This document shows, one piece after another, positions 10,380 through 19,238 of a DNA stretch of 64,000 bases. Under the pieces are notes generated by a model. The model made no database searches. It worked only from the letters and a program-made list of their open reading frames with translations, and was not told the origin of the DNA. Every line of letters starts with the position of its first letter. Positions within the stretch are counted from its first letter, which is position 1. The DNA comes from Pseudanabaena sp. ABRG5-3 (GTDB lineage: Bacteria > Cyanobacteriota > Cyanobacteriia > Pseudanabaenales > Pseudanabaenaceae): positions 62,001 to 126,000 of the forward strand of contig NZ_AP017562.1 of assembly GCF_003967015.1 (NCBI RefSeq), in the 5' to 3' direction. Made by a program: the position numbers and the translations under genes.

Positions 10380-12002
10380 ATGCATAGATTACTTACTAGA
10401 GTGGGGCTGTGGTTAGGTGCGATCGCCTTGAGTATTGGATTACTGCTATACCAAGCTTTTTATCCCCATGAGATCGTAACGAAAACCATTAATCTTCACC
10501 ACGATCGCGATCGCGCTCTAGTCGGTAGACTTTATTTGCCGAGTCAAACAGCACCATATCCGACGATGATTCTCTGGTATGGAGTTAGTTCTTCTAAGGA
10601 GATGGTGGAACCGTTTGCTTTGGAATTAGCCCGTCATGGAATTGCGGCTATAAGCTTTGATTCAGGAGGATTTGGCGAATCCTATCCAAGAGTTTTTAGT
10701 ACAGAGGAAAATCTTCAGGATGCGAAATTAGTATTCTCCTATGTGAAGCAACATCCCGAACTCTTCGATCAAGCATACCTTGGGATGGGAGGACACTCTA
10801 TGGGAGCAGCAACTGCGATCGCCTTTGCTACAGAAACCATAGATGCTGACAAAATTAGCGTTACCCTCGATCTGGGGATGAGCGCTGATATTAGTCCCAA
10901 TCAACCAGCTAACCTATTTATGGGAATTGGCTTGTATGAAGAATTCCATACTCCTGATGCCATGCGGGAAATGTTGCAACAATCAACAGGGGAGAGCGCA
11001 AAGGAATTTCAACTGAAGGGGGATTTTGCCAAGGGTTCAGCCCGAAAACTTGTAATATCCAGTACTTCTGACCATCTGATTGAACCATTCGATCCAACTT
11101 TAATTCAAGAAGCGGTTGTTTGGTCAGTTCAAGCCTTTGGACTTGCGGAAGCTACAAACCATCCAGCTATATCTCTGGTAATGCCCTATGTTATGTGGTC
11201 ATGGTTTTTCATCTTTATCGGCTCAATTATGACGGTTAGCTATATTCTGCGAGACCTTCAGTTCTTACGGAGCAAACTTCGCTTAGTATCTGTGGGTATT
11301 GTCGCGATCTCCGCGATTTTGCTTGGATTAGGCATGAATGGGCAAATGCCAGCAAGACTGGCGATTAATTTGATTCTGCTAGCAGGAGCAATTGGGCCTA
11401 TTAGTACATTTGCTATTCGCTATCCACACAAACTAACATCCTGCTTTCGGTTATGTGGACTATATGTCAGTGCAATTCTTGTAGCTTATACAATTGTTGC
11501 TCTCGCCATGCGATGGAATGAACTCTTCACTCATCCTATGTACTTATTAGGATTACCACGGTTCCTACTCCAAATTCCCGTAGCGCTGATTTATTCAAGG
11601 TTTCAAGAGTTTAGTGCGGCGATGTTTCCTGTTTATAGCAATGGACTTATCCCTAGCTGGCAGCTTACTGTGATCTTTTTACCTGAGCTGATTTACCCTA
11701 GCATTTTTCTAGGTATGGGGACAAAAGCAGGGGCATTGCTAGTGGAATGGCTCCGTCAACCTCTACAGATAGTAATAGAGCGTCCTAGTAAAAAGTCTGT
11801 GCAACTACTTGGTGGTCTCAGTGTGGTTTTAGTCTTGGTACTGATACAACAAGCAAATATGGGAACGATCTCAATGGAGCACGCGATCGCCACAATGCGA
11901 TTGTTGTCTCAGATGTTATTATTTCCAGTAGTAATACTGATCTTCATTTTGAGATCTTCTCAATTTCAAAAGTTAGAGAAGTACTGCAAATCTCCTAACT
12001 AA
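10380..12002 (+). CDS. Membrane-anchored alpha/beta hydrolase
   Basis: The 540-residue protein has an N-terminal membrane segment (residues 7-27), then an alpha/beta-hydrolase domain to about residue 255. The nucleophile elbow is GHSMG with serine 140, the oxyanion region 'LWYGVSSSKEM' is around 65-75, and 'SFDSGGFGES' looks like a strand-turn. From about residue 270 to 535 there are seven or so hydrophobic helices, so the C-terminal half is an integral membrane domain. The substrate is unknown; the hydrolase part resembles dienelactone-hydrolase/esterase-type enzymes. It is flanked by a 262-base upstream gap with HIP1 sites and looks monocistronic. Confidence 0.75.
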   Translation: MHRLLTRVGLWLGAIALSIGLLLYQAFYPHEIVTKTINLHHDRDRALVGRLYLPSQTAPYPTMILWYGVSSSKEMVEPFALELARHGIAAISFDSGGFGESYPRVFSTEENLQDAKLVFSYVKQHPELFDQAYLGMGGHSMGAATAIAFATETIDADKISVTLDLGMSADISPNQPANLFMGIGLYEEFHTPDAMREMLQQSTGESAKEFQLKGDFAKGSARKLVISSTSDHLIEPFDPTLIQEAVVWSVQAFGLAEATNHPAISLVMPYVMWSWFFIFIGSIMTVSYILRDLQFLRSKLRLVSVGIVAISAILLGLGMNGQMPARLAINLILLAGAIGPISTFAIRYPHKLTSCFRLCGLYVSAILVAYTIVALAMRWNELFTHPMYLLGLPRFLLQIPVALIYSRFQEFSAAMFPVYSNGLIPSWQLTVIFLPELIYPSIFLGMGTKAGALLVEWLRQPLQIVIERPSKKSVQLLGGLSVVLVLVLIQQANMGTISMEHAIATMRLLSQMLLFPVVILIFILRSSQFQKLEKYCKSPN

Positions 12003-12099
12003 AACCTACAATGAAATTTTTGAGATCTCCTGTGAGTAAAGGTAATCGAGAGTGGAAAAATCTAGATGGTTACGCCCTAAAGAAGAGATAGAAGAATAT

Positions 12100-12441
12100 A
12101 TGGCTTCAGACTTGAATTTTGTTGAATACGTCCGCGACCAAATAAACGAAGCAGGGCAAGTCTCTTTCAAAAAAATGTTTGGCGAGTATGCAATCTACTG
12201 CAATGAGAAAGTCGTCGCGCTTGTTTGTGATAATCAACTGTTCATAAAACCGACAGATGGTGGACGCTCCATGATTGGTAGTGTCGTAGAATCTCCCCCA
12301 TACTCAGGAGCAAAGCCATACTTCCTGATTGGAGAACAGGTTGACGATCGGCATTGGATGACGAATCTCATTCAGCTAACAGCCAGCGAGCTTCCTACCC
12401 CGAAACCAAAGAAATCAAAGTCTAAAAAGGCAAAAAATTAA
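12100..12441 (+). CDS. TfoX N-terminal-domain protein
   Basis: I prefer ATG 12100 as the start (MASDLNFVEYVRDQINEAG), since stand-alone TfoX-N proteins begin this way; an in-frame GTG at 12052 would add 16 residues. The product is 113 residues with 'VSFKKMFGEYAIYCNEKVVAL', 'LFIKPTDGGRS' and a lysine-rich tail. TfoX/Sxy controls natural competence in gamma-proteobacteria, but isolated N-terminal domains are widespread and mostly of unknown function. The C-terminal TfoX half is absent, as is normal for such proteins. It converges with the relaxase gene. Confidence 0.8.
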   Translation: MASDLNFVEYVRDQINEAGQVSFKKMFGEYAIYCNEKVVALVCDNQLFIKPTDGGRSMIGSVVESPPYSGAKPYFLIGEQVDDRHWMTNLIQLTASELPTPKPKKSKSKKAKN

Positions 12442-12452
12442 ACCGTGTTAGC

Positions 12453-13964
12453 TCAGACAACTTTGGCATTCGCGTCAATGCTTCGTTGCTGTGCTTGAGA
12501 CAATTGCTGCCAAGCCTGCTCAAATTGTTGGATATCAAATTCGCTCAAATTGGCAAATTCAATTTCTTGTCCCTTGACCTGCAAGATGATCTGGCGATCG
12601 CCTCGTAAATTCTCAACTGTCAGAGCATCTCCGCTTCGTTGAATACTGTAAGAATTCTTACCCGTTTCTCCAAAACTGTCAGCCCCTAGCTCATTGAGGA
12701 GTTGATGACAGATTGCTACGACCATCTGAGCGCGATCAATTCTGCCCTGTTCTGGGTTAACGGGGATTTCTGATTTAGTAATATTTTCAGATTGATTTTG
12801 TTTGGGTACTTTAAGCGATCGCTGTTTTTCTAACTCAACCACAAGCTCATTTAGAAAACTCTCTGATAGACCATTGAGATTCTCCATAGGTTGACTTACC
12901 GCATTTCGGTTAGCGCTTTGCATCTCTAAAATAATCGAGCGATCGCGGGCTGGATCGTAACTGACCTGTAAATACTTCTGAAGCCCTCCCCAACTAAACT
13001 CTTTGCCTAGCTCATTACCTTGAATGCTATTACTTCCCAAACTGTAGGAAATACCTTTAATCTTCTTGGTGCGGGTGTATTTGACATGAGCATCTATTCC
13101 TGAATGTTTCAACTGCTCAATCAACTGGGACATGGTCATTCCTACTTTTACTTGCTCTCTAATTACTTGTGATATGTGAGAGGCCATAGTAGGAATATTA
13201 GGATGTATCCCCTGCTCGGAGATGCTTTCAATCCGCTTCAAGATACGCGGTAAGGAATAAGCCTTGCCCACACTGGAGCCTGCCATGCTCACTCCATCAA
13301 ATTTGTAAGCAATCCCTTTCGGTTTTCCCTTGCGATCTCGGTCAACCCTGACTTCAATCTCTTCAAGATTTAGCTGCTCAATAAAATCTGGTAGTGACGT
13401 GGTATTTACCAAAGTTGCATCGATCTTGTCTGCAAGTTGCCGCTTCACAGTGGCTTTGCCCGTTTCTAATTCCTTATCAATCTGACTTTTGGTTTGCTCT
13501 TGGCGATCGCATTCCCAACTTGATGGTACAGCCGCTAGTCCAAAGTCCTGTTCTAGTTTGCGGATTACATCTTGGCTGCGTGTCCAATCCCAACTATCAG
13601 ATACCACTGAGCCATCCATCCGTACCCGACTGGTCACGAGATGAATGTGTTCGTGATTTTCCTTATCAGTATGCTTTACAGCCACATATTGATTATTGGT
13701 AAATCCCATTTCTTTGAGATATTGGGCGATCGCTGTCTGCCAAGAAGCATTGTTAAGATGCTCTTCAGGACGAAGGCTAAGTGCTACATGACAAACTACT
13801 TGATTCAGCTTTGGGCGCAGTTGGCGAGATATTGCAAATTCATTTGCTAGACTGCGTGGACTGTCTCCATCCATATTCGTATCAATTATTTCTGCCCCAG
13901 TTCTGCCCAGTACATAGTATAGACATCCCCGAAAGCCACTTCCTTTGCTAATTTTCCCAATCAT
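12453..13964 (-). CDS. mobA: Relaxase (MobA/MOBP-like)
   Basis: The 503-residue protein should nick the transfer origin and lead the strand into the recipient. The candidate nicking tyrosines are Y16/Y17 in 'GCLYYVLG'. The metal-binding motif is H104-x-H106-x-H108 within 'HTDKENHEHIHLVTSRV', the HxDxxNxHxH form seen in MOBP relaxases. After the relaxase domain (about 1-150) two copies of a small domain follow, about 185-245 and 275-345. Each contains a glycine-isoleucine-alanine/serine-tyrosine strand and a 'LGKEFSW'-type turn, and the second ends 'YDPARDR'. The same domain recurs in the giant DFDGD protein at 50407-54882. It overlaps mobC by 17 bases. Confidence 0.88.
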   Translation of the reverse strand: MIGKISKGSGFRGCLYYVLGRTGAEIIDTNMDGDSPRSLANEFAISRQLRPKLNQVVCHVALSLRPEEHLNNASWQTAIAQYLKEMGFTNNQYVAVKHTDKENHEHIHLVTSRVRMDGSVVSDSWDWTRSQDVIRKLEQDFGLAAVPSSWECDRQEQTKSQIDKELETGKATVKRQLADKIDATLVNTTSLPDFIEQLNLEEIEVRVDRDRKGKPKGIAYKFDGVSMAGSSVGKAYSLPRILKRIESISEQGIHPNIPTMASHISQVIREQVKVGMTMSQLIEQLKHSGIDAHVKYTRTKKIKGISYSLGSNSIQGNELGKEFSWGGLQKYLQVSYDPARDRSIILEMQSANRNAVSQPMENLNGLSESFLNELVVELEKQRSLKVPKQNQSENITKSEIPVNPEQGRIDRAQMVVAICHQLLNELGADSFGETGKNSYSIQRSGDALTVENLRGDRQIILQVKGQEIEFANLSEFDIQQFEQAWQQLSQAQQRSIDANAKVV

Positions 13965-14364
13965 CCTCTTTTTCTGCTTTATAGGTTAAGCCTGCTATCT
14001 CTATAATTTGAGACCTCACACCAAATATCAAACCAATAGCTTGATTGATACGGTTAGATAAATCAGTTAGTTCATCAAGTTGGGGTTGCATTGGACTCCC
14101 CATCAACAAACTTAGATTTGCATCATGGGCTAACTGGTTAATGTTTGTCCCAATTTTATTCAACTCAAATTTAAGTTCCCCAAGCAGATGATATGTGTCC
14201 CAATCAACTTTGGGCTGTTGAACTGGTAGTGTTTGTGGATCGTAATTATCAGTTGCAAATCGAACAAATTCACTTGGATTAACCTTCAGGTTACTTGCCT
14301 TCTTGTCTAATGAAGCTTTCGCATCTTTAGTCATTCGCACTGTTAGTTTAACGGATAAAGTCAT
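13948..14364 (-). CDS. mobC: Mobilization accessory protein, MobC-like
   Basis: The protein is 138 residues. Residues 1-45 look like a ribbon-helix-helix DNA-binding unit (a strand 'SVKLTVRMT', then two helices). Residues 70-90 carry 'ELNKIGTNINQLAHDAN', the signature of the bacterial MobC family that binds next to the nick site and helps load the relaxase. It is translated just ahead of the relaxase with a 17-base overlap. Its upstream region faces the repeat-rich zone at 14540-14790, the likely transfer origin, which may also be its operator. Confidence 0.82.
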   Translation of the reverse strand: MTLSVKLTVRMTKDAKASLDKKASNLKVNPSEFVRFATDNYDPQTLPVQQPKVDWDTYHLLGELKFELNKIGTNINQLAHDANLSLLMGSPMQPQLDELTDLSNRINQAIGLIFGVRSQIIEIAGLTYKAEKEDDWEN

Positions 14365-14544
14365 TGCTGTTGTTCCTAAAGTTTATCCTGCTTAATTGTT
14401 GTCGAAAATTCATACAAACTACAAACAACCTGATACGCCGTAGCTATCAGTTGCTCTTAAAGTTAATCTTATCCTACACACACTTTGATTTTAAAGAGTT
14501 AATTCTATATCTAGTTTGTTTTTCTAAATTTCTTTGCATTTTGT

Positions 14545-14790
14545 CATTTGGATTGGGGGATTCCAAAGGGGTTACTCCCCTTTGGCAAGCGTAATGTTGC
14601 CGTCGAACAAAAATTGAGCGATAGCGATTTTTTGTCCGACAAGCAACATAGCTTGCTGCTCGTAACGCATACCCATCAAACGGCGCAAATTCGTTATAGC
14701 TGCGTCATCGATCCGTACAACTTTGGAATCATTTTAGTACAACTTTGGAATCATTTTGGAACGATAAAAGGTACAGTTTTGGTAAACAAA
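14545..14790. other. Candidate transfer origin (oriT) and control region
   Basis: The 14365-15127 gap between mobC and the divergent three-gene operon has no convincing gene but dense repeats. One is a 9-bp hairpin CCAAAGGGG/CCCCTTTGG (14563-14585). The second is a longer imperfect inverted repeat (14597-14648) with GTTGC...GCAAC outer arms and ACAAAAAT/ATTTTTTGT inner arms. The third is a tandem direct repeat at 14715-14758. The position next to mobC and the mix of inverted and direct repeats fit oriT. The nick site itself cannot be placed. Confidence 0.45.
14715..14758 (+). repeat. Two tandem 22-bp direct repeats
   Basis: GTACAACTTTGGAATCATTT is repeated back to back with a 22-bp period (14715-14736 and 14737-14758). 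A partial third copy, GTACAGTTTTGGTAA, starts at 14771. The period of two helical turns suggests binding by a repeat-recognising protein such as MobC or the first product of the plus-strand operon. Confidence 0.75.
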
Positions 14791-15127
14791 CCTTACAGAA
14801 TTGTTACTCAAAAATAATACTTAAGACATAGAAATTACGGTCTGAATATAAAAATAATCTAAGGCAAGGATTGACTTAATACTTTCTTGGCAAACTAAAC
14901 TCTGAGATGCCAGATATTGACAGGAATTACGCGGTCGTTAACAAATTGTAAAAATCTCATCAAGCAAAGTAGCCTAATATTCTTTAGCAATGGCTATGAT
15001 TGAAAAAGCAATAAGCTGGGAGGTATTCAAACCAATATAGAAATTAATCTGGGTCAAAGATTTCCATGTTGAGGGATTTTTTGATAACAATTTAGGAATT
15101 TACATCCACTAAACAACAGCTAAAAAA

Positions 15128-15730
15128 ATGACTGAAGATCCCTCACGTTCATCGTTAGCGGACTTAGATACGGATAAATTGGTAGCTTTATCAGAGCGCT
15201 GGGTCAATGAACCTCAAAAGAAAAACAACCCAAAAACCAAACTCGACATCATCCGAACTTTGGAAAGTGGGATTAGATCTCTAATCGCTTTGGGATACAC
15301 CTATGAAGAAGTCAGCAACAAACTTGCCGATGAACTACACATCGCTATCTCTGGACAGATAGTACGAAAGTACTTACAGAAGATCGATGTGGAAAATAAA
15401 AAGGCGGCGGCGAAAGCCAAACGGTATGCTACTAAAGCCGCAAAAGCTTTAGGCATTCCTGCTCTGTCAATTTTGCCGTCTGAACCCGCAAAGTTGTCGG
15501 ATTCGCATCCTAGTTCAGCACCTATCAGTCAGAATGTTACTGACGTGACCAGAGACGATCGGACTGTATCTAGCAGAACGAATTCGGATCTAAAACAGAC
15601 TAATCAGGCTGAGTCTAGCAAGTCTAGCAAGCCCAAAAGTATTGTCCCCAAGTCTGTCCCTGTGGACGAAGATGATGATGATGACTACTTAGCACAACAG
15701 AAAATCTTGAAACACTACAATCGTTATTAG
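15128..15730 (+). CDS. Hypothetical DNA-binding protein of the mobilization block
   Basis: The product is 200 residues. Residues 45-85 ('LIALGYTYEEVSNKLADELH', then 'ISGQIVRKYL') look like a helix-turn-helix in the style of plasmid transfer accessory proteins. A lysine/alanine-rich helix follows to residue 120, and then a serine-rich, low-complexity tail ending in an acidic run (EDDDDDYL). It lies 11 bases before the ParA-like gene with AGGAGG at the end of the gap, so the two are cotranscribed. I do not recognise a named family. The likely role is binding of the neighbouring repeats, by analogy with IncP TraK/TraJ-type proteins. Confidence 0.65.
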   Translation: MTEDPSRSSLADLDTDKLVALSERWVNEPQKKNNPKTKLDIIRTLESGIRSLIALGYTYEEVSNKLADELHIAISGQIVRKYLQKIDVENKKAAAKAKRYATKAAKALGIPALSILPSEPAKLSDSHPSSAPISQNVTDVTRDDRTVSSRTNSDLKQTNQAESSKSSKPKSIVPKSVPVDEDDDDDYLAQQKILKHYNRY

Positions 15731-15741
15731 GAGGCAAATTT

Positions 15742-16461
15742 ATGGCAATTATTAACCTGATCGATGGTGAAAAAGGTGGCGTGGGCAAAAGTTGGGTTGC
15801 GCGAACCATGCTCCAATACCTTAAGGATCGCGCCATCCCGTTGGCTGGCATTGAAGCGGATCGTAGCAATCCCACCGTCCTCAACATTTACAAAGATAGC
15901 AAGGCTGCTTTTTTCTCTGAAAATGAAAAAATGGCGGATGTCCCTGATTCTATTTTTGACTATGCGCTCAAGAAAACTGTCGTCGTCAATTTACCCGCTC
16001 AAGCCCATCGTGCTGTATCCCAATGGATTAACACCAAAGGCTTGCTAGACTTGGGCAAAGAGCATGGCGTGTCTTTCACCAAGTGGTTCGTAAGTGATGG
16101 TGAAAGTGACTCAATCGAGCTATTCATCGAGTCGCTAGAGCATTACCAAGGCTACATCACCCATGTGTTTATCAAAAACTGGGGTCGCTGTGATGAATGG
16201 GGTTATTTCCATGAGCATGAAGCAATCCAGAAGGCGATCTCCGAATATGGTGTAGCTGTGATTGATTTCCCGAAGCTAGGAGATGGCAGGCGCATTGAAA
16301 TCAATGCTAAACGCCTAACTTTTGAGGAGGCTTCTAACTACTCCGAGTTTGGCATCATTGGCAGGAATCAAATCAAAACTTTTCTCAGAGATGCTTACAA
16401 AGCCTTTGAATCCACAAATCTCTTGCCTCAAAACGTCCAGAAAAAAGAAGCAAAGTCCTAG
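15742..16461 (+). CDS. ParA/MinD-like ATPase, TraL-type
   Basis: The 239-residue protein has a deviant Walker A motif, KGGVGKS at residues 11-17. It has 'AGIEADRSNPTVLNIY' as the switch-like region and a distant 'VAVIDFPKLG'. It lacks the long classical ParA C-terminal pattern and resembles TraL/MobD-like ATPases encoded beside relaxases, whose function in transfer is poorly known. A strong AGGAGG precedes the start. It is the middle gene of a three-gene operon and ends 1 base before the next start. It is distinct from the partition ParA at 61342-62103. Confidence 0.78.
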   Translation: MAIINLIDGEKGGVGKSWVARTMLQYLKDRAIPLAGIEADRSNPTVLNIYKDSKAAFFSENEKMADVPDSIFDYALKKTVVVNLPAQAHRAVSQWINTKGLLDLGKEHGVSFTKWFVSDGESDSIELFIESLEHYQGYITHVFIKNWGRCDEWGYFHEHEAIQKAISEYGVAVIDFPKLGDGRRIEINAKRLTFEEASNYSEFGIIGRNQIKTFLRDAYKAFESTNLLPQNVQKKEAKS

Positions 16462-16462
16462 T

Positions 16463-17149
16463 ATGAATAGCGATCCTCAACCCAAAACCTATCTGGATAT
16501 TGCTATCCATGACTATGATCCCACTGTCAAAGCCAAAATCTACGAGATTGTGGCTAAGTCTGGTATTCCCCAGAACGATCCTTACATTGCGATTTTTCTG
16601 TCCAATGCTCAGGTTGCGGCTACGGTTGCTACTGCGCCAAATCTACTCCAAAGTGCCTTAGCTAAGGGCTTTGATGTTGGTATTCAAAAATTCCGTGACT
16701 TTCTGGCGACTCTGCGCGAGACTGCGGTTAAGGAACAGGAGGTAGCGATTAGTCAGGCGATCGCTAATATCATCAAAAACAAACAGCATCAGGAATCCCT
16801 AGGTTATTGGCGGGCGATTAGCTTGCCCTTCATTGGTTTCTGTGCGGGGATGTTGATGATTGGCTTAGCGGCGGGTCTGGTTTCGGGCTTGGCGATCGCT
16901 AAAGTACTATCTCCTCAGCCTAGTCTCAATCCCCAGACTACAAAGGATTTGGAATGGTTAGCTAGTGATGATGGCAAAATGGCAAAGAATCTCGTGGACT
17001 GGAATCGAGGTATTTTAAAGACCTGTCTTCAAGACCAGCAAAACCTTAAGGATGCTTTGATTATTCTCAATGGTAAGTACGTTACTAAAGGGTTGTGCGC
17101 TCTTTGGGTTTTGCCTGAAAACCAGAGGGTCTATGAAGATCGGCGTTGA
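16463..17149 (+). CDS. Membrane protein of the mobilization operon
   Basis: The start is ATG 16463 (MNSDPQPKTYLDIA), just after the preceding stop; the frame extends further upstream but would overlap the ATPase gene by about 140 bases. The 228-residue product has a soluble N-terminal helical region ('PYIAIFLSNAQVAATVAT') and a helix rich in alanine and glutamine. One strong membrane segment lies around residues 110-140 ('FIGFCAGMLMIGLAAGLVSG'), followed by a C-terminal domain of about 85 residues. This layout, one central anchor with a cytosolic head, is common for small proteins beside TraL-type ATPases. The function is unknown. A terminator follows 26 bases after the stop. Confidence 0.7.
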   Translation: MNSDPQPKTYLDIAIHDYDPTVKAKIYEIVAKSGIPQNDPYIAIFLSNAQVAATVATAPNLLQSALAKGFDVGIQKFRDFLATLRETAVKEQEVAISQAIANIIKNKQHQESLGYWRAISLPFIGFCAGMLMIGLAAGLVSGLAIAKVLSPQPSLNPQTTKDLEWLASDDGKMAKNLVDWNRGILKTCLQDQQNLKDALIILNGKYVTKGLCALWVLPENQRVYEDRR

Positions 17150-17174
17150 TTTTATTCCGCCTGTCATTAATCAG

Positions 17175-17214
17175 AAAAAACACTATAGCCAATGAATTGG
17201 TTATAGTGTTTTTT
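17175..17214 (+). terminator. Rho-independent terminator of the mobilization operon
   Basis: Arms 17175-17193 and 17196-17214 pair through AACACTATA/TATAGTGTT with one mismatch and are followed by a T run. It sits right after the membrane-protein gene. Confidence 0.85.
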
Positions 17215-17333
17215 TTATCAACTAGAGAGTCTCTCTAAAAACAACTGGATTCTCAATAATACAAGGTTGCAACCCTTGATTTATCGTTGCTACTGTCAAT
17301 AGTATAGAGATACCCTAAATGTTAGTCCCTCTC

Positions 17334-17445
17334 TGGGTATGGAGCTGAAATCCAGAGGGTATATGAAGATCAGCGTTGATTTTGGTTGCAAATATCATGA
17401 ATCGAAAAAACACTATGTTCAATAATCTGATTAACATGTTTTTGT
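17334..17445 (+). repeat. Decayed duplicate of the operon's 3' end
   Basis: Bases 17334-17445 repeat 17105-17215 with an offset of about 230. They contain CTGAAATCCAGAGGGTATATG in place of CTGAAAACCAGAGGGTCTATG, then GAAGATCAGCGTTGATTTT and AAAAAACACTATG. It is a degenerate tandem copy of the last codons and terminator of the preceding gene. The copy carries no gene. Confidence 0.75.
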
Positions 17446-17486
17446 AAACAAGTAACATTTACAGCAAAAGCTATTCATAATGCAGA

Positions 17487-18638
17487 TTACTTAACCTTTG
17501 TATTTGAAATTAGCAGATCTAACGCTTTTCCCGTTGCTTGCATATTTTCGGCTGGGATGATGGCTTGCTGCTTATTTTTTTTGGGTTTCGGCTGTCTTGG
17601 CTTCATCTGATTGCGATCGCTGTTCTCAATCCTGCCTCGCTTCCTGATTTCATACCCATGTCTAATTAACACAGCTCGAACCGTGGAATCGCTGAGACCG
17701 AAGACTGCGCCCACTTCGTCTAAGCTCATTGGTTTGCTATATAGCTCCCAATATTTCTGGGCGATCGCTTGTTCTTCTTTGAAGGCGGCAGCTTTTTCTC
17801 TGCGGGCTACTTCGGAAATATCGATTCCTGCTTGGACAATTACCCGTTCTATGGTTTTGCCTGACAGGTCAAATAGCTTACCCACTTCCTCAAAGTCTAA
17901 CCCGCCTTCATTTACCAGTTGCCAATATTCTTTGGCACGGTTGTAGTTCTTAAGCCGCTTGAGCTTTTGATTATCTTCGCGTCTCTGCCTGATCCGCATC
18001 AAGATCTGGCGGCGTTCTTTTTGTTTGGGTGTTAGTTTTGGTGTGGGTAAGCCTGCGATGCCTCCCAGCTTGTGTTTTAGCTTAAAGGTGGGACGATTTT
18101 TAGAGTCTACGCTTTGCCTAATTGGGTAGCCATTGCGCTTTAGTTCTCGCAGGATAATCGGGTGGGATACTCCAAATAGTTCTGCTGTTTCTCTTAGGGT
18201 TAAGTGGTGATCGTTATAGGCTTTGTGATACTGGGCGGCGCGATTGGCGGAGGTGACTAAATCTATCCCTCGACGGATGGGGATGCCATGCTTTTCTAGG
18301 ACTTGGTTGAGGGTCTTAGCTGAGATATTGAGTTTTTGGACTACGGCTGTCCTTGTCACTCCTGTTTGGTATAGGGCGATCGCCTGTTCTTCTTTTGACA
18401 TCCTTGTATGACTCAGACGCGCGTGCTTGGGTCTAAATTCACTAAAACCAGACGCAACCATCGCGTTATATACCGTCGAAACTGATACCTGATAGTGTGT
18501 TGCGATGTCTCGAATTGGGTAGTTTGACTCTTTGTACAGCTTAATATACTCTGATACATCGGGCATAACTCTAGGAGGATTTACCTTTGAAGCCTTTGCT
18601 TTGGGACTTTTCTGCTTGTCTGCTTTTTGCTTTTTCAT
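17487..18638 (-). CDS. Protein with five tandem helix-turn-helix units
   Basis: I take ATG 18638 (MKKQKADKQKS) as the start; the frame opens at 18713 but without an obvious ribosome site. The 383-residue product is basic, with lysine-rich ends. Five units of about 40-45 residues follow one another, each of the form helix, 'hhp-hA..h.vs..Th...L...G..IR'. The cores are 'RDIATHYQVSVSTVYNAMV', 'TAVVQKLNISAKTLNQVLE', 'RETAELFGVSHPIILRELK', 'EEVGKLFDLSGKTIERVIV' and 'DEVGAVFGLSDSTVRAVLI'. They resemble the HTH of resolvase/invertase C-termini. There is no catalytic domain, so it is probably a sequence-specific DNA-binding protein that spans a long site, perhaps a replication or copy-control factor. 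Confidence 0.78.
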   Translation of the reverse strand: MKKQKADKQKSPKAKASKVNPPRVMPDVSEYIKLYKESNYPIRDIATHYQVSVSTVYNAMVASGFSEFRPKHARLSHTRMSKEEQAIALYQTGVTRTAVVQKLNISAKTLNQVLEKHGIPIRRGIDLVTSANRAAQYHKAYNDHHLTLRETAELFGVSHPIILRELKRNGYPIRQSVDSKNRPTFKLKHKLGGIAGLPTPKLTPKQKERRQILMRIRQRREDNQKLKRLKNYNRAKEYWQLVNEGGLDFEEVGKLFDLSGKTIERVIVQAGIDISEVARREKAAAFKEEQAIAQKYWELYSKPMSLDEVGAVFGLSDSTVRAVLIRHGYEIRKRGRIENSDRNQMKPRQPKPKKNKQQAIIPAENMQATGKALDLLISNTKVK

Positions 18639-18829
18639 TAACTGACTCTCAATATTCAAGTGCTTTTTTTGATGTTTGACGATATCTACGGAATATGGAG
18701 AATATACATACAAGGTTAAAATTAGGTAAAAGTATTCCCAAAAATCGCTTTTTCTACTATGCTCTATTAAATTAATTTTGTCTGAAATAGGAATAGATGC
18801 AAATTTAGACGGAATCTATCGGCACTATT

Positions 18830-19190
18830 ATGATCTCACATTTTATAAAAACATTTGTGCAAAACACAACATTTTTAGACTGTGTTTTTAGATCTGTAGG
18901 AATTGCTGGAATTCTTACTGGATATGGTTTTGGCGTGTTATTTTCTGTAAACGCTGAGACAATTCCCAATCTGTTAGCAACATCGGATATTAGTCTGAAA
19001 GGCTCTCCAAATGTTGGTGCTAAATTACACCAAGTCCAAGCTGGAGATACTCTGTATAGCCTAACTCAGATGTATCAAGTTGATACGGCGGCGATCGCTA
19101 ATTCTAGTTACAGATCCTCACCTACGTTTTGAAATTATCCCCCTATCGGGTGTTGCGGTCGATCCGATTTCTTATCTCATAAAACGCTAA
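18830..19190 (+). pseudogene. LysM-M23 peptidase pseudogene with internal deletion
   Basis: The first part (18830-19106) encodes an N-terminal hydrophobic signal-like segment and a LysM cell-wall-binding motif 'HQVQAGDTLYSLTQMYQV'. Immediately after, in another frame, 19113-19190 encodes 'DPHLRFEIIPLSGVAVDP' plus a short end. This is the typical C-terminus of an M23 metallopeptidase (the HLHFEI...VDP pattern). The entire catalytic core between the two is missing, and the frame shifts at the junction, which lies in a HIP1-containing sequence. The intact parent would be an exported murein endopeptidase. This copy cannot be active; the first frame alone gives a 100-residue truncated LysM protein ending 'YRSSPTF'. 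Confidence 0.8.
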
Positions 19191-19238
19191 ACTGAACATT
19201 TTTTAACAAAACTGTAGTTATTTTACTTAATATTAAAG

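Noticed and set aside
14715-14758. CRISPR-like repeat pair
   Set aside because: The two 22-bp copies are directly joined with no spacer, so they are a tandem repeat.
14548-14817. 89-codon frame in the repeat region near mobC
   Set aside because: It is composed of the inverted and direct repeats and shows no domain.
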